From Jejudonia soesokkakensis (GTDB lineage: Bacteria; Bacteroidota; Bacteroidia; Flavobacteriales; Flavobacteriaceae): a stretch of 64,000 bases of DNA. Shown piece after piece: positions 43,167-52,826 of this stretch; positions within the stretch are counted from its first letter, which is position 1; the number at the start of each line of letters is the position of its first letter. Under the pieces are notes generated by a model. That model was not told the origin of the DNA and did no database searches. It was given only the letters and a program-made list of their open reading frames with translations. The stretch is from the NCBI RefSeq assembly GCF_042664795.1, contig NZ_JBHTBN010000001.1, positions 124,001-188,000 of the forward strand. Reading direction: 5' to 3'. The translations under genes and the position numbers were made by a program.

Positions 43167-44294
43167 ATGAATCTTTCGTATTGGGAACATACTACGTGGC
43201 TTTCAGATATTGATTTTGCTGTAATTGGTAGCGGAATTGTAGGGCTTAGCTGTGCACTTACCTTAAAGGATAAACATCCCGAAGCTAAAATCGTTGTGTT
43301 TGAAAAAGGAATGTTGCCTAGTGGCGCAAGTACAAAAAACGCAGGTTTTGCCTGTTTTGGAAGTATTTCTGAAATAGTGGATGATCTTACTACTCATTCA
43401 GAAGATGAGGTAATTCAATTGCTAAAAGATAGAGTGAACGGTCTCCAGCTACTCAGAAAGAACTTAGGAGATGCCGCTATTGATTTTCAGAAATATGGGG
43501 GATATGAACTTTTTGATACAAATGATGTAGAAACTTACAATACTTGTTTAGAACACATTCCCTATATAAATAACTTACTAAAAGAAGTGTTTTTTAATAA
43601 AAAAGAGGTTTTTTCAGTAAAAAAAGACCCTTTTTCGTTTAAAAATGTTCAAAAAAACCTAATTTTTAACTCAGAAGAAGGACAGTTGAATGCCGGAAAC
43701 ATGATGCAGTCTCTAATTCAAAAAGCTTCAGAAAAAGGTATTTTTGTATTAAATTCGGCTGAAATCACTTCATTTTCAACAAAAAATGACCAAATTTCAC
43801 TTATTTTAAACAATTCCGAAGAAATTTCAGTAAAAAAAGTATGTATTGCCACAAATGGCTTTGCAAAACAATTTTTAAATGAAAAAATGGCGCCAGCCAG
43901 AGCACAAGTTCTTATTACACAACCTATCTCAAATTTAAAGCTAAAAGGTACTTTTCATCTGGATAAGGGCTACTATTATTTTAGAAATATCGACAACAGA
44001 ATTCTACTGGGCGGAGGTAGAAATCTAGATTTTAAAACCGAAGAGACTACACAATTAGGACTCACTGAGTTGATTCAAAACAAACTAGAACAATTACTCA
44101 CCACAACAATTTTACCCGATATCCCGTTTAAAATTGAACGACGTTGGAGTGGAATTATGGGAGTTGGACCGAAAAAAAAACCTATTATTAAAGAAGTTCA
44201 ACCAAATATTTATTGTGGTGTACGATTAGGAGGAATGGGAGTTGCTATTGGCAGTATCATAGGAAATCAACTCGCCAAACTCGCGGCTAAATAA
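43167..44294 (+). CDS. FAD-dependent oxidoreductase (DAO/glycine-oxidase-like)
   Basis: The protein has 375 residues. The Rossmann dinucleotide-binding motif DFAVIGSGIVGLSCAL lies near the N-terminus, followed by a Glu-terminated strand (KIVVFEKGMLPSGAST). The C-terminus GVRLGGMGVAIGSIIGNQLA is typical of the D-amino-acid-oxidase/sarcosine-oxidase superfamily. The amine substrate is unknown. It lies 12 bases before mtgA, so it is likely co-transcribed, though no functional link is obvious. Confidence 0.85.
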   Translation: MNLSYWEHTTWLSDIDFAVIGSGIVGLSCALTLKDKHPEAKIVVFEKGMLPSGASTKNAGFACFGSISEIVDDLTTHSEDEVIQLLKDRVNGLQLLRKNLGDAAIDFQKYGGYELFDTNDVETYNTCLEHIPYINNLLKEVFFNKKEVFSVKKDPFSFKNVQKNLIFNSEEGQLNAGNMMQSLIQKASEKGIFVLNSAEITSFSTKNDQISLILNNSEEISVKKVCIATNGFAKQFLNEKMAPARAQVLITQPISNLKLKGTFHLDKGYYYFRNIDNRILLGGGRNLDFKTEETTQLGLTELIQNKLEQLLTTTILPDIPFKIERRWSGIMGVGPKKKPIIKEVQPNIYCGVRLGGMGVAIGSIIGNQLAKLAAK

Positions 44295-44306
44295 ACCTAT
44301 AAGTAT

Positions 44307-45014
44307 ATGATAAAGAAATTCTTTAAATTTATTTTCAAGGTCGTACTCGGATTTTTCATTCTAACTATTGCATGGGTTTTACTCTACAAATTTGTTCCTG
44401 TACCGTATACTTCTTTAATGGCCATTCGTGCCATCGAAGGAGATGCAAATTACCAACAAAAACATGAATGGGTGCCCATAGAGGAAATATCAAAAAACTT
44501 ACAATTAGCAGTTATTTGTGCAGAGGATCAGAATTTTTTAATCCATAACGGATTTGATTATGAAGCCATCGAAAAGGCATATGAGAAAAATAAAAAAAAG
44601 GGAGCGCGACTAAGAGGAGCTAGTGGTATTTCACAGCAAACCGCAAAAAATGTGTTTCTATGGCCAGAACGTAGTTGGTTTAGAAAAGGATTGGAGGTGT
44701 ACTTTACTTTTTTGATGGAAACTCTCTGGAGCAAGGAACGAATTCTTGAGGTATATCTTAATAGTATCGAAATGGGAAATGGCATTTATGGTGCAGAAGC
44801 AGCGGCAAATTACTGGTTTAATACCTCGGCAAAAAACCTTTCACAACCTCAAGCAGCTGCAATTGCTGCAATTTTGCCTAGTCCAAGGACATATAGGGCA
44901 AGTCCAGCTTCAAATTATATTGAAAAGAGAAAAGGTTGGATTGTAAATCAGATGCGAAATTTTGGTACATTTAATCTTTCAGAAAAAGTAAAGAATGACG
45001 GTAAAAGAGATTAA
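44307..45014 (+). CDS. mtgA: Monofunctional peptidoglycan glycosyltransferase
   Basis: GT51-family enzyme polymerising lipid II into glycan strands. It has 235 residues, with an N-terminal membrane anchor (FIFKVVLGFFILTIAWVLLY) and then the GT51 domain. The catalytic Glu73 sits in CAEDQNFLIHNGFD, and ASGISQQTAKNVFLW, LETLWSKERILEVYLNSIEM and AAAIAAILPSP are the conserved motifs. There is no transpeptidase domain. The 3' end overlaps the next gene by 20 bases. Confidence 0.95.
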   Translation: MIKKFFKFIFKVVLGFFILTIAWVLLYKFVPVPYTSLMAIRAIEGDANYQQKHEWVPIEEISKNLQLAVICAEDQNFLIHNGFDYEAIEKAYEKNKKKGARLRGASGISQQTAKNVFLWPERSWFRKGLEVYFTFLMETLWSKERILEVYLNSIEMGNGIYGAEAAANYWFNTSAKNLSQPQAAAIAAILPSPRTYRASPASNYIEKRKGWIVNQMRNFGTFNLSEKVKNDGKRD

Positions 45015-45453
45015 ACAACACTTACTCGACCACTGCAAATCGACGGTTGAAAAACGATATCAAAAAATAACTCAGACAATCTCAGACATACAAGAGTCCT
45101 TACTCGAGGAAGATAAAAGTAGTGCGGGCGACAAGCATGAAACTGGACGGGCGATGCTTCAGATCGATCGTGAAAATGCAGGGAAACAGTTACAGGAGAT
45201 TGAAAATATTCAGAAGGTATTGCCAAAAATAGATGTGAACGCCACATCAGATTATGCACGACTGGGGAGCTTGGTGTATACAGATCACGCCACCTATTTT
45301 ATAAGTATTTCTGTGGGTGATGTATTGGTAGGTAAAACACATTATTTATGCGTTGCTCTACATTCGCCCATTGGTAGCTTCCTTTCAGGAAAGAAAAAGG
45401 GAGATGAGTTTACTTTTAATGCTAAAATGTATAAAGTGACAAGTGTCAAATAG
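44995..45453 (+). CDS. GreA/GreB C-terminal-domain-like protein
   Basis: The protein has 152 residues. The N-terminal ~75 residues are charged and helical (EIKQHLLDHCKSTVEKRYQK ... GRAMLQIDRENAGKQLQEIE), suggesting a coiled coil as in GreA. The C-terminal half has a strand-rich region with HSPIGSFLSGKKKGDEFTFN, which matches the SPIGRALLGKKVGD-type signature of Gre factors. It could bind RNA polymerase. It is often misannotated as 3-oxoacyl-ACP synthase in Flavobacteria. It overlaps mtgA by 20 bases. Confidence 0.72.
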   Translation: MTVKEIKQHLLDHCKSTVEKRYQKITQTISDIQESLLEEDKSSAGDKHETGRAMLQIDRENAGKQLQEIENIQKVLPKIDVNATSDYARLGSLVYTDHATYFISISVGDVLVGKTHYLCVALHSPIGSFLSGKKKGDEFTFNAKMYKVTSVK

Positions 45454-45975
45454 TTAGTCTCTGGGCAGATAGGCATTTGGAATAGGATGATCTGCATCTT
45501 CACCCATCCAGTAAATATTGACAATCCACCATCGGTTGCCATCATATAGCATCTGAATGCTGTTAATACCTCTCATAAATGGAATGGAATCGTTGGCCGT
45601 TTTAAAGGACTCATAGGTAGAAAAAACATGAGCAATATTTCCAAATTGCTCTGTCACACGGTGCAATTCGTTTTCAAAAAAACCATTTTCCAATAACCAC
45701 TTTCCCGATGTATTAATGTAGTCTTCTATCGTTAAATACCGAATACCCTCAACACCCTGCCTGTTGTTACCCGTTGGAATTAATTTTGCATCTGGCAAAA
45801 ACAAATATTGGAATAACTCCCAATCTCGTTCTTCTCCTTTTTCACCACTAATTACTGCGTAAAGGGTTTTGATGGTACTGTCTATCGTCTCAACTTTGGT
45901 CACGTAACTTTCTTTTTCTTGTGCAAACAAGGAGGTACAAAATACAAGGACTAATAATATAAAAATTTTTTTCAT
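45454..45975 (-). CDS. Exported NTF2/SnoaL-like fold protein
   Basis: The protein has 173 residues with a signal peptide (KIFILLVLVFCTSLFAQ). The mature part has the helical start typical of the NTF2-like superfamily (TIKTLYAVISGEKGEERDW), followed by strands (HRVTEQFGNIAHVFSTYESF) and the end NRWWIVNIYWMGED. No enzymatic residue pattern was recognised. The stop abuts the convergent GreA-like gene stop with no spacer. Confidence 0.75.
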   Translation of the reverse strand: MKKIFILLVLVFCTSLFAQEKESYVTKVETIDSTIKTLYAVISGEKGEERDWELFQYLFLPDAKLIPTGNNRQGVEGIRYLTIEDYINTSGKWLLENGFFENELHRVTEQFGNIAHVFSTYESFKTANDSIPFMRGINSIQMLYDGNRWWIVNIYWMGEDADHPIPNAYLPRD

Positions 45976-46005
45976 TGTAGTTTTGTTATCAGGGGTGTAT
46001 GTATT

Positions 46006-46950
46006 TTACCGTTTCAATTTTAAATATACGGTTTCTTGGCTTATTCTTTCTGAAGCATTAAAATAAACCACTTCATTTTCAAACTTTCCTTCGATTAGAT
46101 AGTGACTTCCCTTAAAGTATTGTTTGGTAATTTGAACTTTCAGCGTTGTTTTTACTTCGGAAAGGACTAACTGATATGGAAGTAGAATCAATTTTTCTGA
46201 AGGTTTTTCTGAAGAAAACAAGGTTGAAGGAAGCACGGTTACTTCTCCAAAGAATCCTGCCTGATACACACTTGAAATATTATTATATACTGTTTTCGTT
46301 TTTCCGAAGGCATCAATTGTACCCTCTTTTAAAATACAAATTACATCTGAAAAAGCCAGGGCCTCGTCTGCGTCATGTGTTGCGGTTATGCACGTAATAT
46401 CTTTGGATTTTAAGTGGTGATATAAATTTCTACGTAGCTTATTTTTTTGAAAGGTGTCAATATCACTAAAAGGTTCATCCAGCAACAATAGCCGTGGCTC
46501 TTCTGCGAGTGCTTTTGCTATGGCAACGCGTTGTTTTTGGCCTCCACTAAGGTTTTTAACCAAAATATCTTTATAAGCAACCAAATCCACCACTTCGAGC
46601 AATTCTTTAACACGTTTTTCATCCTGTTCTTTATTTTGACGAGAAAGGTGTGTCGCGATATTTTCAGTTACAGAAATATAGGGCATTACATTAAACTCCT
46701 GAGCTACGAGTTTCATGTTTTTTTCTCCAGGAATAAGATTTTCTTTTGGGCCCAGTAGTTTTTTATCGTTCCATAATATTGAGCCTTCCTCTAATTGGAG
46801 CAATCCGTAAATAAGATGTAATAATGTCGATTTTCCGCAGCCACTTTCTCCCAAAACAGCAAGATGTTCTCCCTGTTGTAATTGAAATGAGATGTTTGAC
46901 AAGGTGGGTTTCTTATCATACGCAAAGGAAAGGATTGATACATTTAGCAT
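46006..46950 (-). CDS. ABC transporter ATP-binding protein (PotA/FbpC-like with C-terminal TOBE-like domain)
   Basis: The product has 314 residues. Walker A GESGCGKSTL, Q loop LVAQEFNVMPYISV, signature LSGGQKQRVAIAKAL, Walker B RLLLLDEPFSDID and the H-loop TATHDADEAL are all intact. The ~100-residue C-terminus (beta-rich, VQAGFFGEVTVLPS onward) resembles regulatory TOBE domains. ATG 46950 is chosen; the longer form from 46971 runs into the terminator. No permease or binding protein is adjacent, so the partner is elsewhere. Confidence 0.9.
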   Translation of the reverse strand: MLNVSILSFAYDKKPTLSNISFQLQQGEHLAVLGESGCGKSTLLHLIYGLLQLEEGSILWNDKKLLGPKENLIPGEKNMKLVAQEFNVMPYISVTENIATHLSRQNKEQDEKRVKELLEVVDLVAYKDILVKNLSGGQKQRVAIAKALAEEPRLLLLDEPFSDIDTFQKNKLRRNLYHHLKSKDITCITATHDADEALAFSDVICILKEGTIDAFGKTKTVYNNISSVYQAGFFGEVTVLPSTLFSSEKPSEKLILLPYQLVLSEVKTTLKVQITKQYFKGSHYLIEGKFENEVVYFNASERISQETVYLKLKR

Positions 46951-46959
46951 AAAAAAAAG

Positions 46960-46984
46960 AAAGGTTGCCACGTGGACAACCTTT
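46960..46984 (-). terminator. Intrinsic terminator after the prolyl oligopeptidase gene
   Basis: Stem AAAGGTTG/CAACCTTT around a palindromic CCACGTGG core. On the minus strand it is followed by TCTTTTTTTT. It separates the S9 peptidase from the ABC ATPase. Confidence 0.85.
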
Positions 46985-47003
46985 TAAAAATTTTGGTTAT
47001 ACT

Positions 47004-49175
47004 TTATTGCTTAACATCATCGTTAACCTTTTCGGGCAATACCTCATATCCCATATTGTATAATGTAAATCCGAAGATGTCTGCATATTGTTCGATAGTC
47101 TTACTCACTGGAGTTCCTGCACCGTGACCGGCATCGGTTTCAATTCTAATTAAAACCGGATTATTTCCCGCTTGCTTTTCTTGTAATTCTGCTGCAAATT
47201 TAAAGCTATGCGCAGGAACTACTCGATCATCATGATCTCCTGTAGTGATTAAGGTAGCAGGGTATTCGGTTCCTGCTTTTACATTATGAACAGGAGAGTA
47301 TCCTTTTAGGTACTCAAACATCTCTTTACTGTCTTCGGCAGTACCATAATCATACGCCCAACCAGCACCAGCTGTAAACGTATGGTAGCGAAGCATATCG
47401 AGAACACCTACGGCAGGCAGTGCTACTTTCATCAAATCAGGACGCTGTGTCATAGTCGCTCCCACAAGCAATCCTCCATTTGAACCTCCTCTAATAGCAA
47501 GATAATCTTTAGAGGTATAGTTGTTTTCAATTAGATATTCTGCAGCTGCGATAAAGTCGTCAAACACGTTTTGTTTTTTCATTTGTGTACCTGCATCATG
47601 CCATTTCTTACCATACTCTCCCCCTCCACGCAAATTAGGAACAGCGTAAATTCCACCCTGTTCCATCCAAACAGCATTAGTAATACTGAAACTTGGCGTT
47701 AAACTGATATTAAATCCCCCGTATCCATATAGTATGGTTGGGTTTTTACCATTCAACTCAATTCCTTTTTTATGTGTTATGATCATAGGGACTTTTGTAC
47801 CGTCCTTTGAGGTGTAAAATACCTGCTTACTTTCATAATCTTCAGGATTAAAATCGATTTCAGGCTTTTTATACAATTCAGAGGTACCTTCGGCAATATT
47901 ATACTTATAAATGCTTCCTGGAGTCACATAGTTTGTAAAAGAATAATACAATTCTGTGTCTTCTTTTTTAGCTCCAAATCCACCAGCACTTCCAACGCCT
48001 GGTAATTCTACATCACGTATTAATTTTCCGTCGTAATCATACTGCTTTACCTTACTAACAGCATCCACCATATATTCGGCAAAGAAATTTCCACCAGCCG
48101 TACTCGGACTTAAAACATTTTCGGTTTCTGGAATAAAGTCCTTCCAATTAGATGGAGAAGGGTTGCTTGCATCCACAGTAACCACCTTACGGTTAGGAGC
48201 ATTCCTATTTGTAACTATGTAAAGCTTAGAACCCACATTTTCAATCACGTATGAGTCGGTATCTGCATTATCTAAAATAGTAATAAATTCACTGTTGAGT
48301 TTTGTAAGATCTTTCATAAAGAGTTTATTTCCTGAAGTAGAAATACTCGCCGTAACAAAAAGATAGTTTCCATCTTCGGTAACATTACCCCCTACATACC
48401 TGTGCTTTTCTTCGGGTGTGCCACCAAAAATGAGGGCATCACTTTTTTGAGAAGTTCCTAATTTATGGTAATATAATTTGTGCTGATCTGTTTTTGCAGA
48501 AAGTTCACTTCCTTTTGGTTTATCGTAACTAGAATAATAGAATCCGTCGTTGTCTTTCCATGAGATTCCGCTGAATTTTATATCTACTAAAGTATCTTCT
48601 ACGATCTCTTTGGTTTCAGCATCCATAATTAATACTTTTCGCCAGTCGCTCCCACCTTCAGAAATGCTATAGGCAGCCATTTTACCATTCTTTGAAAAGT
48701 TTAATCCTCCCAAGGAAATCGTTCCGTCATCTGTAAATGTATTGGGATCTAGAAATATTTCAGCATTGTCCGGACCTTCTGTAGTTTTATAACGATAAAT
48801 CACATACTGATTTTGGAGCCCGTTATTTTTATAGTAATAGGTATAATCCCCTTCTACAAAGGGTGAACCCACTTTTTCATAGTTCCACAGATTGGTTAGG
48901 CGCTCTTTAAGCTCTGCTCTAAAAGGAATATTGTCCAGATATCCAAAAGTGGTCTTATTTTGGGCCTTTACCCAATCTCCAGTTTCTTCGCTCATATCGT
49001 CTTCTAGCCAACGATATGGATCTTTAATTTCTTCTCCAAAATACGTATCAACTGTATCTACTTTTTTCGTTTGAGGGTATTCCACTGTGATAACTTCTCT
49101 ATTTGTTTCTTTTGTTTCTTCTTTACAGGCTATAATTGTGAGAAGCCCAAGAACAGGTAGGATTAATTTTTTCAT
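47004..49175 (-). CDS. Prolyl oligopeptidase (S9A) lipoprotein
   Basis: The protein has 723 residues. The leader LILPVLGLLTIIAC has a lipobox Cys near 17, so it is exported and lipid-anchored. The N-terminus VDTYFGEEIKDPYRWLEDD is the S9A signature. A beta-propeller region (about 80-430) precedes the alpha/beta-hydrolase catalytic domain with GGSNGGLLVGA (Ser), DDRVVP (Asp) and DAGHGAG (His). It cleaves short Pro-containing peptides. It is monocistronic with a terminator. Confidence 0.95.
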   Translation of the reverse strand: MKKLILPVLGLLTIIACKEETKETNREVITVEYPQTKKVDTVDTYFGEEIKDPYRWLEDDMSEETGDWVKAQNKTTFGYLDNIPFRAELKERLTNLWNYEKVGSPFVEGDYTYYYKNNGLQNQYVIYRYKTTEGPDNAEIFLDPNTFTDDGTISLGGLNFSKNGKMAAYSISEGGSDWRKVLIMDAETKEIVEDTLVDIKFSGISWKDNDGFYYSSYDKPKGSELSAKTDQHKLYYHKLGTSQKSDALIFGGTPEEKHRYVGGNVTEDGNYLFVTASISTSGNKLFMKDLTKLNSEFITILDNADTDSYVIENVGSKLYIVTNRNAPNRKVVTVDASNPSPSNWKDFIPETENVLSPSTAGGNFFAEYMVDAVSKVKQYDYDGKLIRDVELPGVGSAGGFGAKKEDTELYYSFTNYVTPGSIYKYNIAEGTSELYKKPEIDFNPEDYESKQVFYTSKDGTKVPMIITHKKGIELNGKNPTILYGYGGFNISLTPSFSITNAVWMEQGGIYAVPNLRGGGEYGKKWHDAGTQMKKQNVFDDFIAAAEYLIENNYTSKDYLAIRGGSNGGLLVGATMTQRPDLMKVALPAVGVLDMLRYHTFTAGAGWAYDYGTAEDSKEMFEYLKGYSPVHNVKAGTEYPATLITTGDHDDRVVPAHSFKFAAELQEKQAGNNPVLIRIETDAGHGAGTPVSKTIEQYADIFGFTLYNMGYEVLPEKVNDDVKQ

Positions 49176-49255
49176 TTTATTTCTGAATTGATAATGGTAA
49201 AAATACTAAATCCTTTGGCATGCAACCGAATAAAATGGTAGAAATGCAGATGATA

Positions 49256-49630
49256 TTAGTGGAAGAGCTGTCTGTACGATTGCCAGTACTTATAAATAAG
49301 AATGGCATTTAGTGCTACAATAACGATGGCTACCCAAATGCTGGACACATCTAAAAATAAATGAAATAATAGGATATTTATTGAGATGGGAGCTAATACT
49401 AATAACGCAAAAGGCACCCATTTTCTGAAAAGGAGTAAAAGTCCTATGCATATTTCTAACACAGCCACAACGTATAATACATATCCAGTAGATTGAAGCG
49501 ACTCCATAAAATTAGCAGCAGCGGGTGGCATACTAAAAATAGGTAAAAAGGGGTATATTTTATTGGCTCCGAAGACCAGTAGTAATAATGCCAATATCAT
49601 GCGAAGCAGTTTTGTAAAAGTAGAATTCAT
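49256..49630 (-). CDS. DoxX-like four-helix membrane protein (copy A)
   Basis: The protein has 124 residues and four hydrophobic segments. It is a clear paralogue of the 52827-53231 gene: both share FGxNK near the first helix, the KWVPFAL...PISINI...FHL block and a C-terminal YxxW...Y..LF motif. DoxX-like proteins are linked to respiratory or redox functions in some bacteria. It is the distal member of the DoxX / diheme / FG-GAP / DoxX cluster, but a terminator separates it from the FG-GAP gene. Confidence 0.8.
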   Translation of the reverse strand: MNSTFTKLLRMILALLLLVFGANKIYPFLPIFSMPPAAANFMESLQSTGYVLYVVAVLEICIGLLLLFRKWVPFALLVLAPISINILLFHLFLDVSSIWVAIVIVALNAILIYKYWQSYRQLFH

Positions 49631-49677
49631 AGTGAGGATGGTTAAAGTTTATACTTTTAAAGATAGTAAAAAATAAA

Positions 49678-49704
49678 AAAGCCAGCTTAAAAAAAGCTGG
49701 CTTT
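49678..49704 (-). terminator. Intrinsic terminator after the FG-GAP gene
   Basis: A perfect 11-bp stem AAAGCCAGCTT/AAGCTGGCTTT with a loop of A residues, followed on the minus strand by a T-rich run. Confidence 0.88.
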
Positions 49705-49727
49705 CAATTAAATAAAAAAAGGTTATT

Positions 49728-51374
49728 TTATTTTTTTATAAATTTTTGAGTCATTATGTTTCGTCCATCTACAATCCTTAGAATATAATTCCCAGCTGTT
49801 ATTGGAGATACATCTACTGTTGTAGTGTTTAATTTTCCATTAAGAACTCTTTTTCCACTTACATCAAACACAGTATAAATAGGGTTTTCTAAATTCAAAG
49901 TTGTACTAAGGTTTAAAATTTCTGTAGTGGGATTTGGATACACAATTAAATTAGAAACAAGCGTGTCTTCTAAGCCCAGTGTTTGTCCTTCAACAACACT
50001 AAGAGTACTGTTAATCGTAGGATTTTCAATGATGTCTATATTTCCTGAAGGCCAGTATATAGTAATGCTTTCTATTGCATCATCTGTGCCTAAGCCAAAA
50101 TGAGTATTCAAACTACTCATATATCTAAATCCTTCTCCGCTTCGAACATCTCTAATTTGATTTCTAGATTCTGTCACTATTTCAATTCTAGCACCAATTC
50201 CATTTATATTACTATCAGTACCTATCGTATTTATTTTTATCCAATTGTTGTCATTACCATTATTACGATAAATACGACCTATGTTTCCGCTTCCGTTATC
50301 TTCTACTGCAAAGGCATCAATGTCACCATCATTATCTAAATCGCCAAAACCACCATTATTAAATGATAGTACATTTAAATCGATAGTTGTAAAGGTATTG
50401 TCTCCATTACCATATAAAATATTTCCATTTGAAGCAATGTCTAAATTTCCATCGTTATTGAAATCTATAGGTGTATTTTCTATCCCTGTTTGTGCAAGTG
50501 CACTAACTCCAGAGTCTAAAGTAATATCTAAAAATGTTCCATCTCCATTGTTCTCCATCATTTTGTGTGATCCAGAGCTAGCTCCTACAAACACGTCCAT
50601 ATCCCCATCATTATCAAAATCACCCCATGCACTAGACCAAGTCTGAATTTCATCTCTTAAGCCAATAAGTTCACCAACTTCTGTAAAATTACCATCTGCA
50701 TCTCTTCGATGCATAACATTAGCAGGTCTATCGCCAGAACCTCCACATTTTGCGATAAACATATCTACATCTCGATCATTATCATAATCAATCCATACAG
50801 ATCCATAATGACCACCAGAAGGGAAGTCTCCTAAATTAAAATTAGAGCCGTTTACCTGATTAAATTGTAGATTCCCGCTTCCATCGTTGATATAATAAAC
50901 ATTAGGTGCAACATCATGACAAACAAAGGCATCTAAATTTCCATCGTTATCAATATCTATAAAGTTAGAACGTTGTGAAAAAACATCTTCAGGACCAGAT
51001 ACTTCAATAAAGCCATTTCCCGTTCCATTTGACCTCATAAAAGTTACTCCATTTCCATCTCCGTATAATAAATCAGTAAAACCATCTCTGTTATAGTCTG
51101 CTGCAGCCATACTCCAGAATGGGAAAAAATCTGCAGCTGTGGTTGCTATGTTTGCTTCTGTAAAAGAGCCATCATTATTTTGATAAAAAATATTGACATT
51201 GGTAGTTGATATACTAACTACATCATCAAGAAAATCTCCATTCATGTCTACGACACCTCTAAAGGTTCCCGATTCGTCAATGGTTGTAGCATCTTGTGTA
51301 AAGATTACTGTTTGAGCTTCAAATACTCCAGTAAAAGCAAGGAGAGGTAATAAAAGTAAAGTAATTTTTTTCAT
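49728..51374 (-). CDS. Secreted FG-GAP/VCBS repeat protein with ASPIC/UnbV domain and T9SS C-terminal signal
   Basis: The protein has 548 residues. A signal peptide (ITLLLLPLLAFTGVFEAQ) is followed by at least seven FG-GAP-type repeats with calcium-binding DxDxDG loops (DIDNDGNLD, DFDNDGDMDVFVG, DLDNDGDIDAF). Next is an ASPIC/UnbV-like region (GIGARIEIV, RSGEGFRYMSS, ITIYWPSG) and a T9SS type A C-terminal domain (LIVYPNPTTEILNLS ... GNYILRIVDG ... FIKK). It should be secreted to or anchored on the cell surface. It starts 13 bases after the diheme gene stop. Confidence 0.93.
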   Translation of the reverse strand: MKKITLLLLPLLAFTGVFEAQTVIFTQDATTIDESGTFRGVVDMNGDFLDDVVSISTTNVNIFYQNNDGSFTEANIATTAADFFPFWSMAAADYNRDGFTDLLYGDGNGVTFMRSNGTGNGFIEVSGPEDVFSQRSNFIDIDNDGNLDAFVCHDVAPNVYYINDGSGNLQFNQVNGSNFNLGDFPSGGHYGSVWIDYDNDRDVDMFIAKCGGSGDRPANVMHRRDADGNFTEVGELIGLRDEIQTWSSAWGDFDNDGDMDVFVGASSGSHKMMENNGDGTFLDITLDSGVSALAQTGIENTPIDFNNDGNLDIASNGNILYGNGDNTFTTIDLNVLSFNNGGFGDLDNDGDIDAFAVEDNGSGNIGRIYRNNGNDNNWIKINTIGTDSNINGIGARIEIVTESRNQIRDVRSGEGFRYMSSLNTHFGLGTDDAIESITIYWPSGNIDIIENPTINSTLSVVEGQTLGLEDTLVSNLIVYPNPTTEILNLSTTLNLENPIYTVFDVSGKRVLNGKLNTTTVDVSPITAGNYILRIVDGRNIMTQKFIKK

Positions 51375-51386
51375 AATAGATTGGGT

Positions 51387-52769
51387 TTAATCACAATTAT
51401 TTGACAGCGATTCTATCCACTGTTCTACAAGTTCTAAGTGTTCTTCATGCTGTAAGGTTCTACCTAACAGCGGCATTCTGTACTGAGGCAGTGTTGTTTG
51501 TAGGCGGAAATATACTAAAGAATTATCAATATTCCCAGGTTCTACTAACTTTGTATAAGGAGGGATGGCAGTATCTGGATCAACACACACTCCCATATTC
51601 ACATCATCTTCTGTTAAATCAAACTGAAAACGAAGGGGTCTATAGTTACAATACCTTTCAGCACTATGACAATGAGCACAATTAATATCTACATAAGATC
51701 GCATTCTTATATCTAAAGGCTCTGAAGTATCTTCCCAGTCGACAACAGTGGTAATATTTGAAGGCAATGTATTTTCTAAATAGCCATTTCGAACAAATTC
51801 TTCCAGCTGATTCTGCGTACCACTCTCATAAGGGTAATTACTATTAATATTCTGCGGCTTTAGTCCTATTGGAATTGGAACATCTGCCGTATTATGGCAT
51901 GTAAAGCAAGAAGATTCTGCCGGAATTCGGTAAGATACATTTCTAGTTTGACCATTTAAATTCCAGGTAATTTCTTTCGTTTCGCCACTAAGGTCAAAAA
52001 ATGCTTCAGACTGTTCGTCATTCCAAATATAGGTAGCGAAAATCCATCCCGTTTCTTTTCTAATCATCAAACGGGTTTCTATATTTCGCCTTTCATTTTG
52101 AGGCAAAACGTCGTTGTAATAAAATGCTTTTATCAAAATAGATCCCACAGGAAAACCAAGCGGCTCATGATCTCCTTCATAGGTAGCAATTACATTATTT
52201 GGCATCCACACAAAACGTTTCTTTTCTGCATAATCTGAAAATAATGAACTAATAGGCTTATAGGGAATCACCCCAAAATTGGGGCTTTGATCTGCCAGAT
52301 CTCCCTCAAAAAAATTATAGTCAGATAGCTTTGGGTAAGGCATTTCAGATAGATTGAAGGCTACGGTAGAAGAACTGGAAACACTAATTAGCACATTTGC
52401 TGTTCCGCAATCGGTACCCTCCTCATTGCAAATAGTGTATGTAAATGAATCTTCCCCAGTATAATTTGGATTTGCTTCGTAGCGTATAAGGTCATCACTA
52501 GGGTTTCCTGGAGTATTATTAGGGTCTATTACCATAGCAACACCTTGGGAGGCTTCAGAAGTTGTTAGTATGCCTTCCGAAGGAATATTTAAATCATTTA
52601 CAAAAACATTGATATCTACAAACCTATTTTGAGATAGCTGTGCAAAATCTTCAGCAACTATGATATTTAAAGAGATGTAGGCATCATCATCTTCTTTACA
52701 GGAATAAAGAAAAAGAAAGAGTACTAAATAAAGGACAAGGTATTTTATTTGGGACACCTGTAACTGCAT
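51387..52769 (-). CDS. Diheme c-type cytochrome lipoprotein (SO2930-like) with N-terminal Ig/cadherin-like domain
   Basis: The protein has 460 residues. The lipobox is LFLYSC (Cys24). Residues ~35-135 form a beta-rich repeat-like domain (PNYTGEDSFTYTICNEEGTD). The following part has two haem c sites, CFTCH (Cys288, Cys291, His292) and CAHCH (Cys364, Cys367, His368). The region between them resembles the SO2930 diheme family, named from memory. It is an outer-membrane or periplasmic lipid-anchored redox protein. A TACATTTG box precedes it. Confidence 0.82.
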   Translation of the reverse strand: MQLQVSQIKYLVLYLVLFLFLYSCKEDDDAYISLNIIVAEDFAQLSQNRFVDINVFVNDLNIPSEGILTTSEASQGVAMVIDPNNTPGNPSDDLIRYEANPNYTGEDSFTYTICNEEGTDCGTANVLISVSSSSTVAFNLSEMPYPKLSDYNFFEGDLADQSPNFGVIPYKPISSLFSDYAEKKRFVWMPNNVIATYEGDHEPLGFPVGSILIKAFYYNDVLPQNERRNIETRLMIRKETGWIFATYIWNDEQSEAFFDLSGETKEITWNLNGQTRNVSYRIPAESSCFTCHNTADVPIPIGLKPQNINSNYPYESGTQNQLEEFVRNGYLENTLPSNITTVVDWEDTSEPLDIRMRSYVDINCAHCHSAERYCNYRPLRFQFDLTEDDVNMGVCVDPDTAIPPYTKLVEPGNIDNSLVYFRLQTTLPQYRMPLLGRTLQHEEHLELVEQWIESLSNNCD

Positions 52770-52786
52770 ATTCTTTGTTTGCAGAG

Positions 52787-52794
52787 CAAATGTA
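52787..52794 (-). promoter_or_regulatory. Putative -7 box (TACATTTG) for the diheme/FG-GAP unit
   Basis: Minus-strand TACATTTG matches TAnnTTTG, 17 bases upstream of the diheme cytochrome ATG. It suggests the upstream DoxX gene is a separate transcription unit or has read-through. Confidence 0.45.
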
Positions 52795-52826
52795 ATTAAA
52801 TATATAATATACTGGTTGTTAAAATT

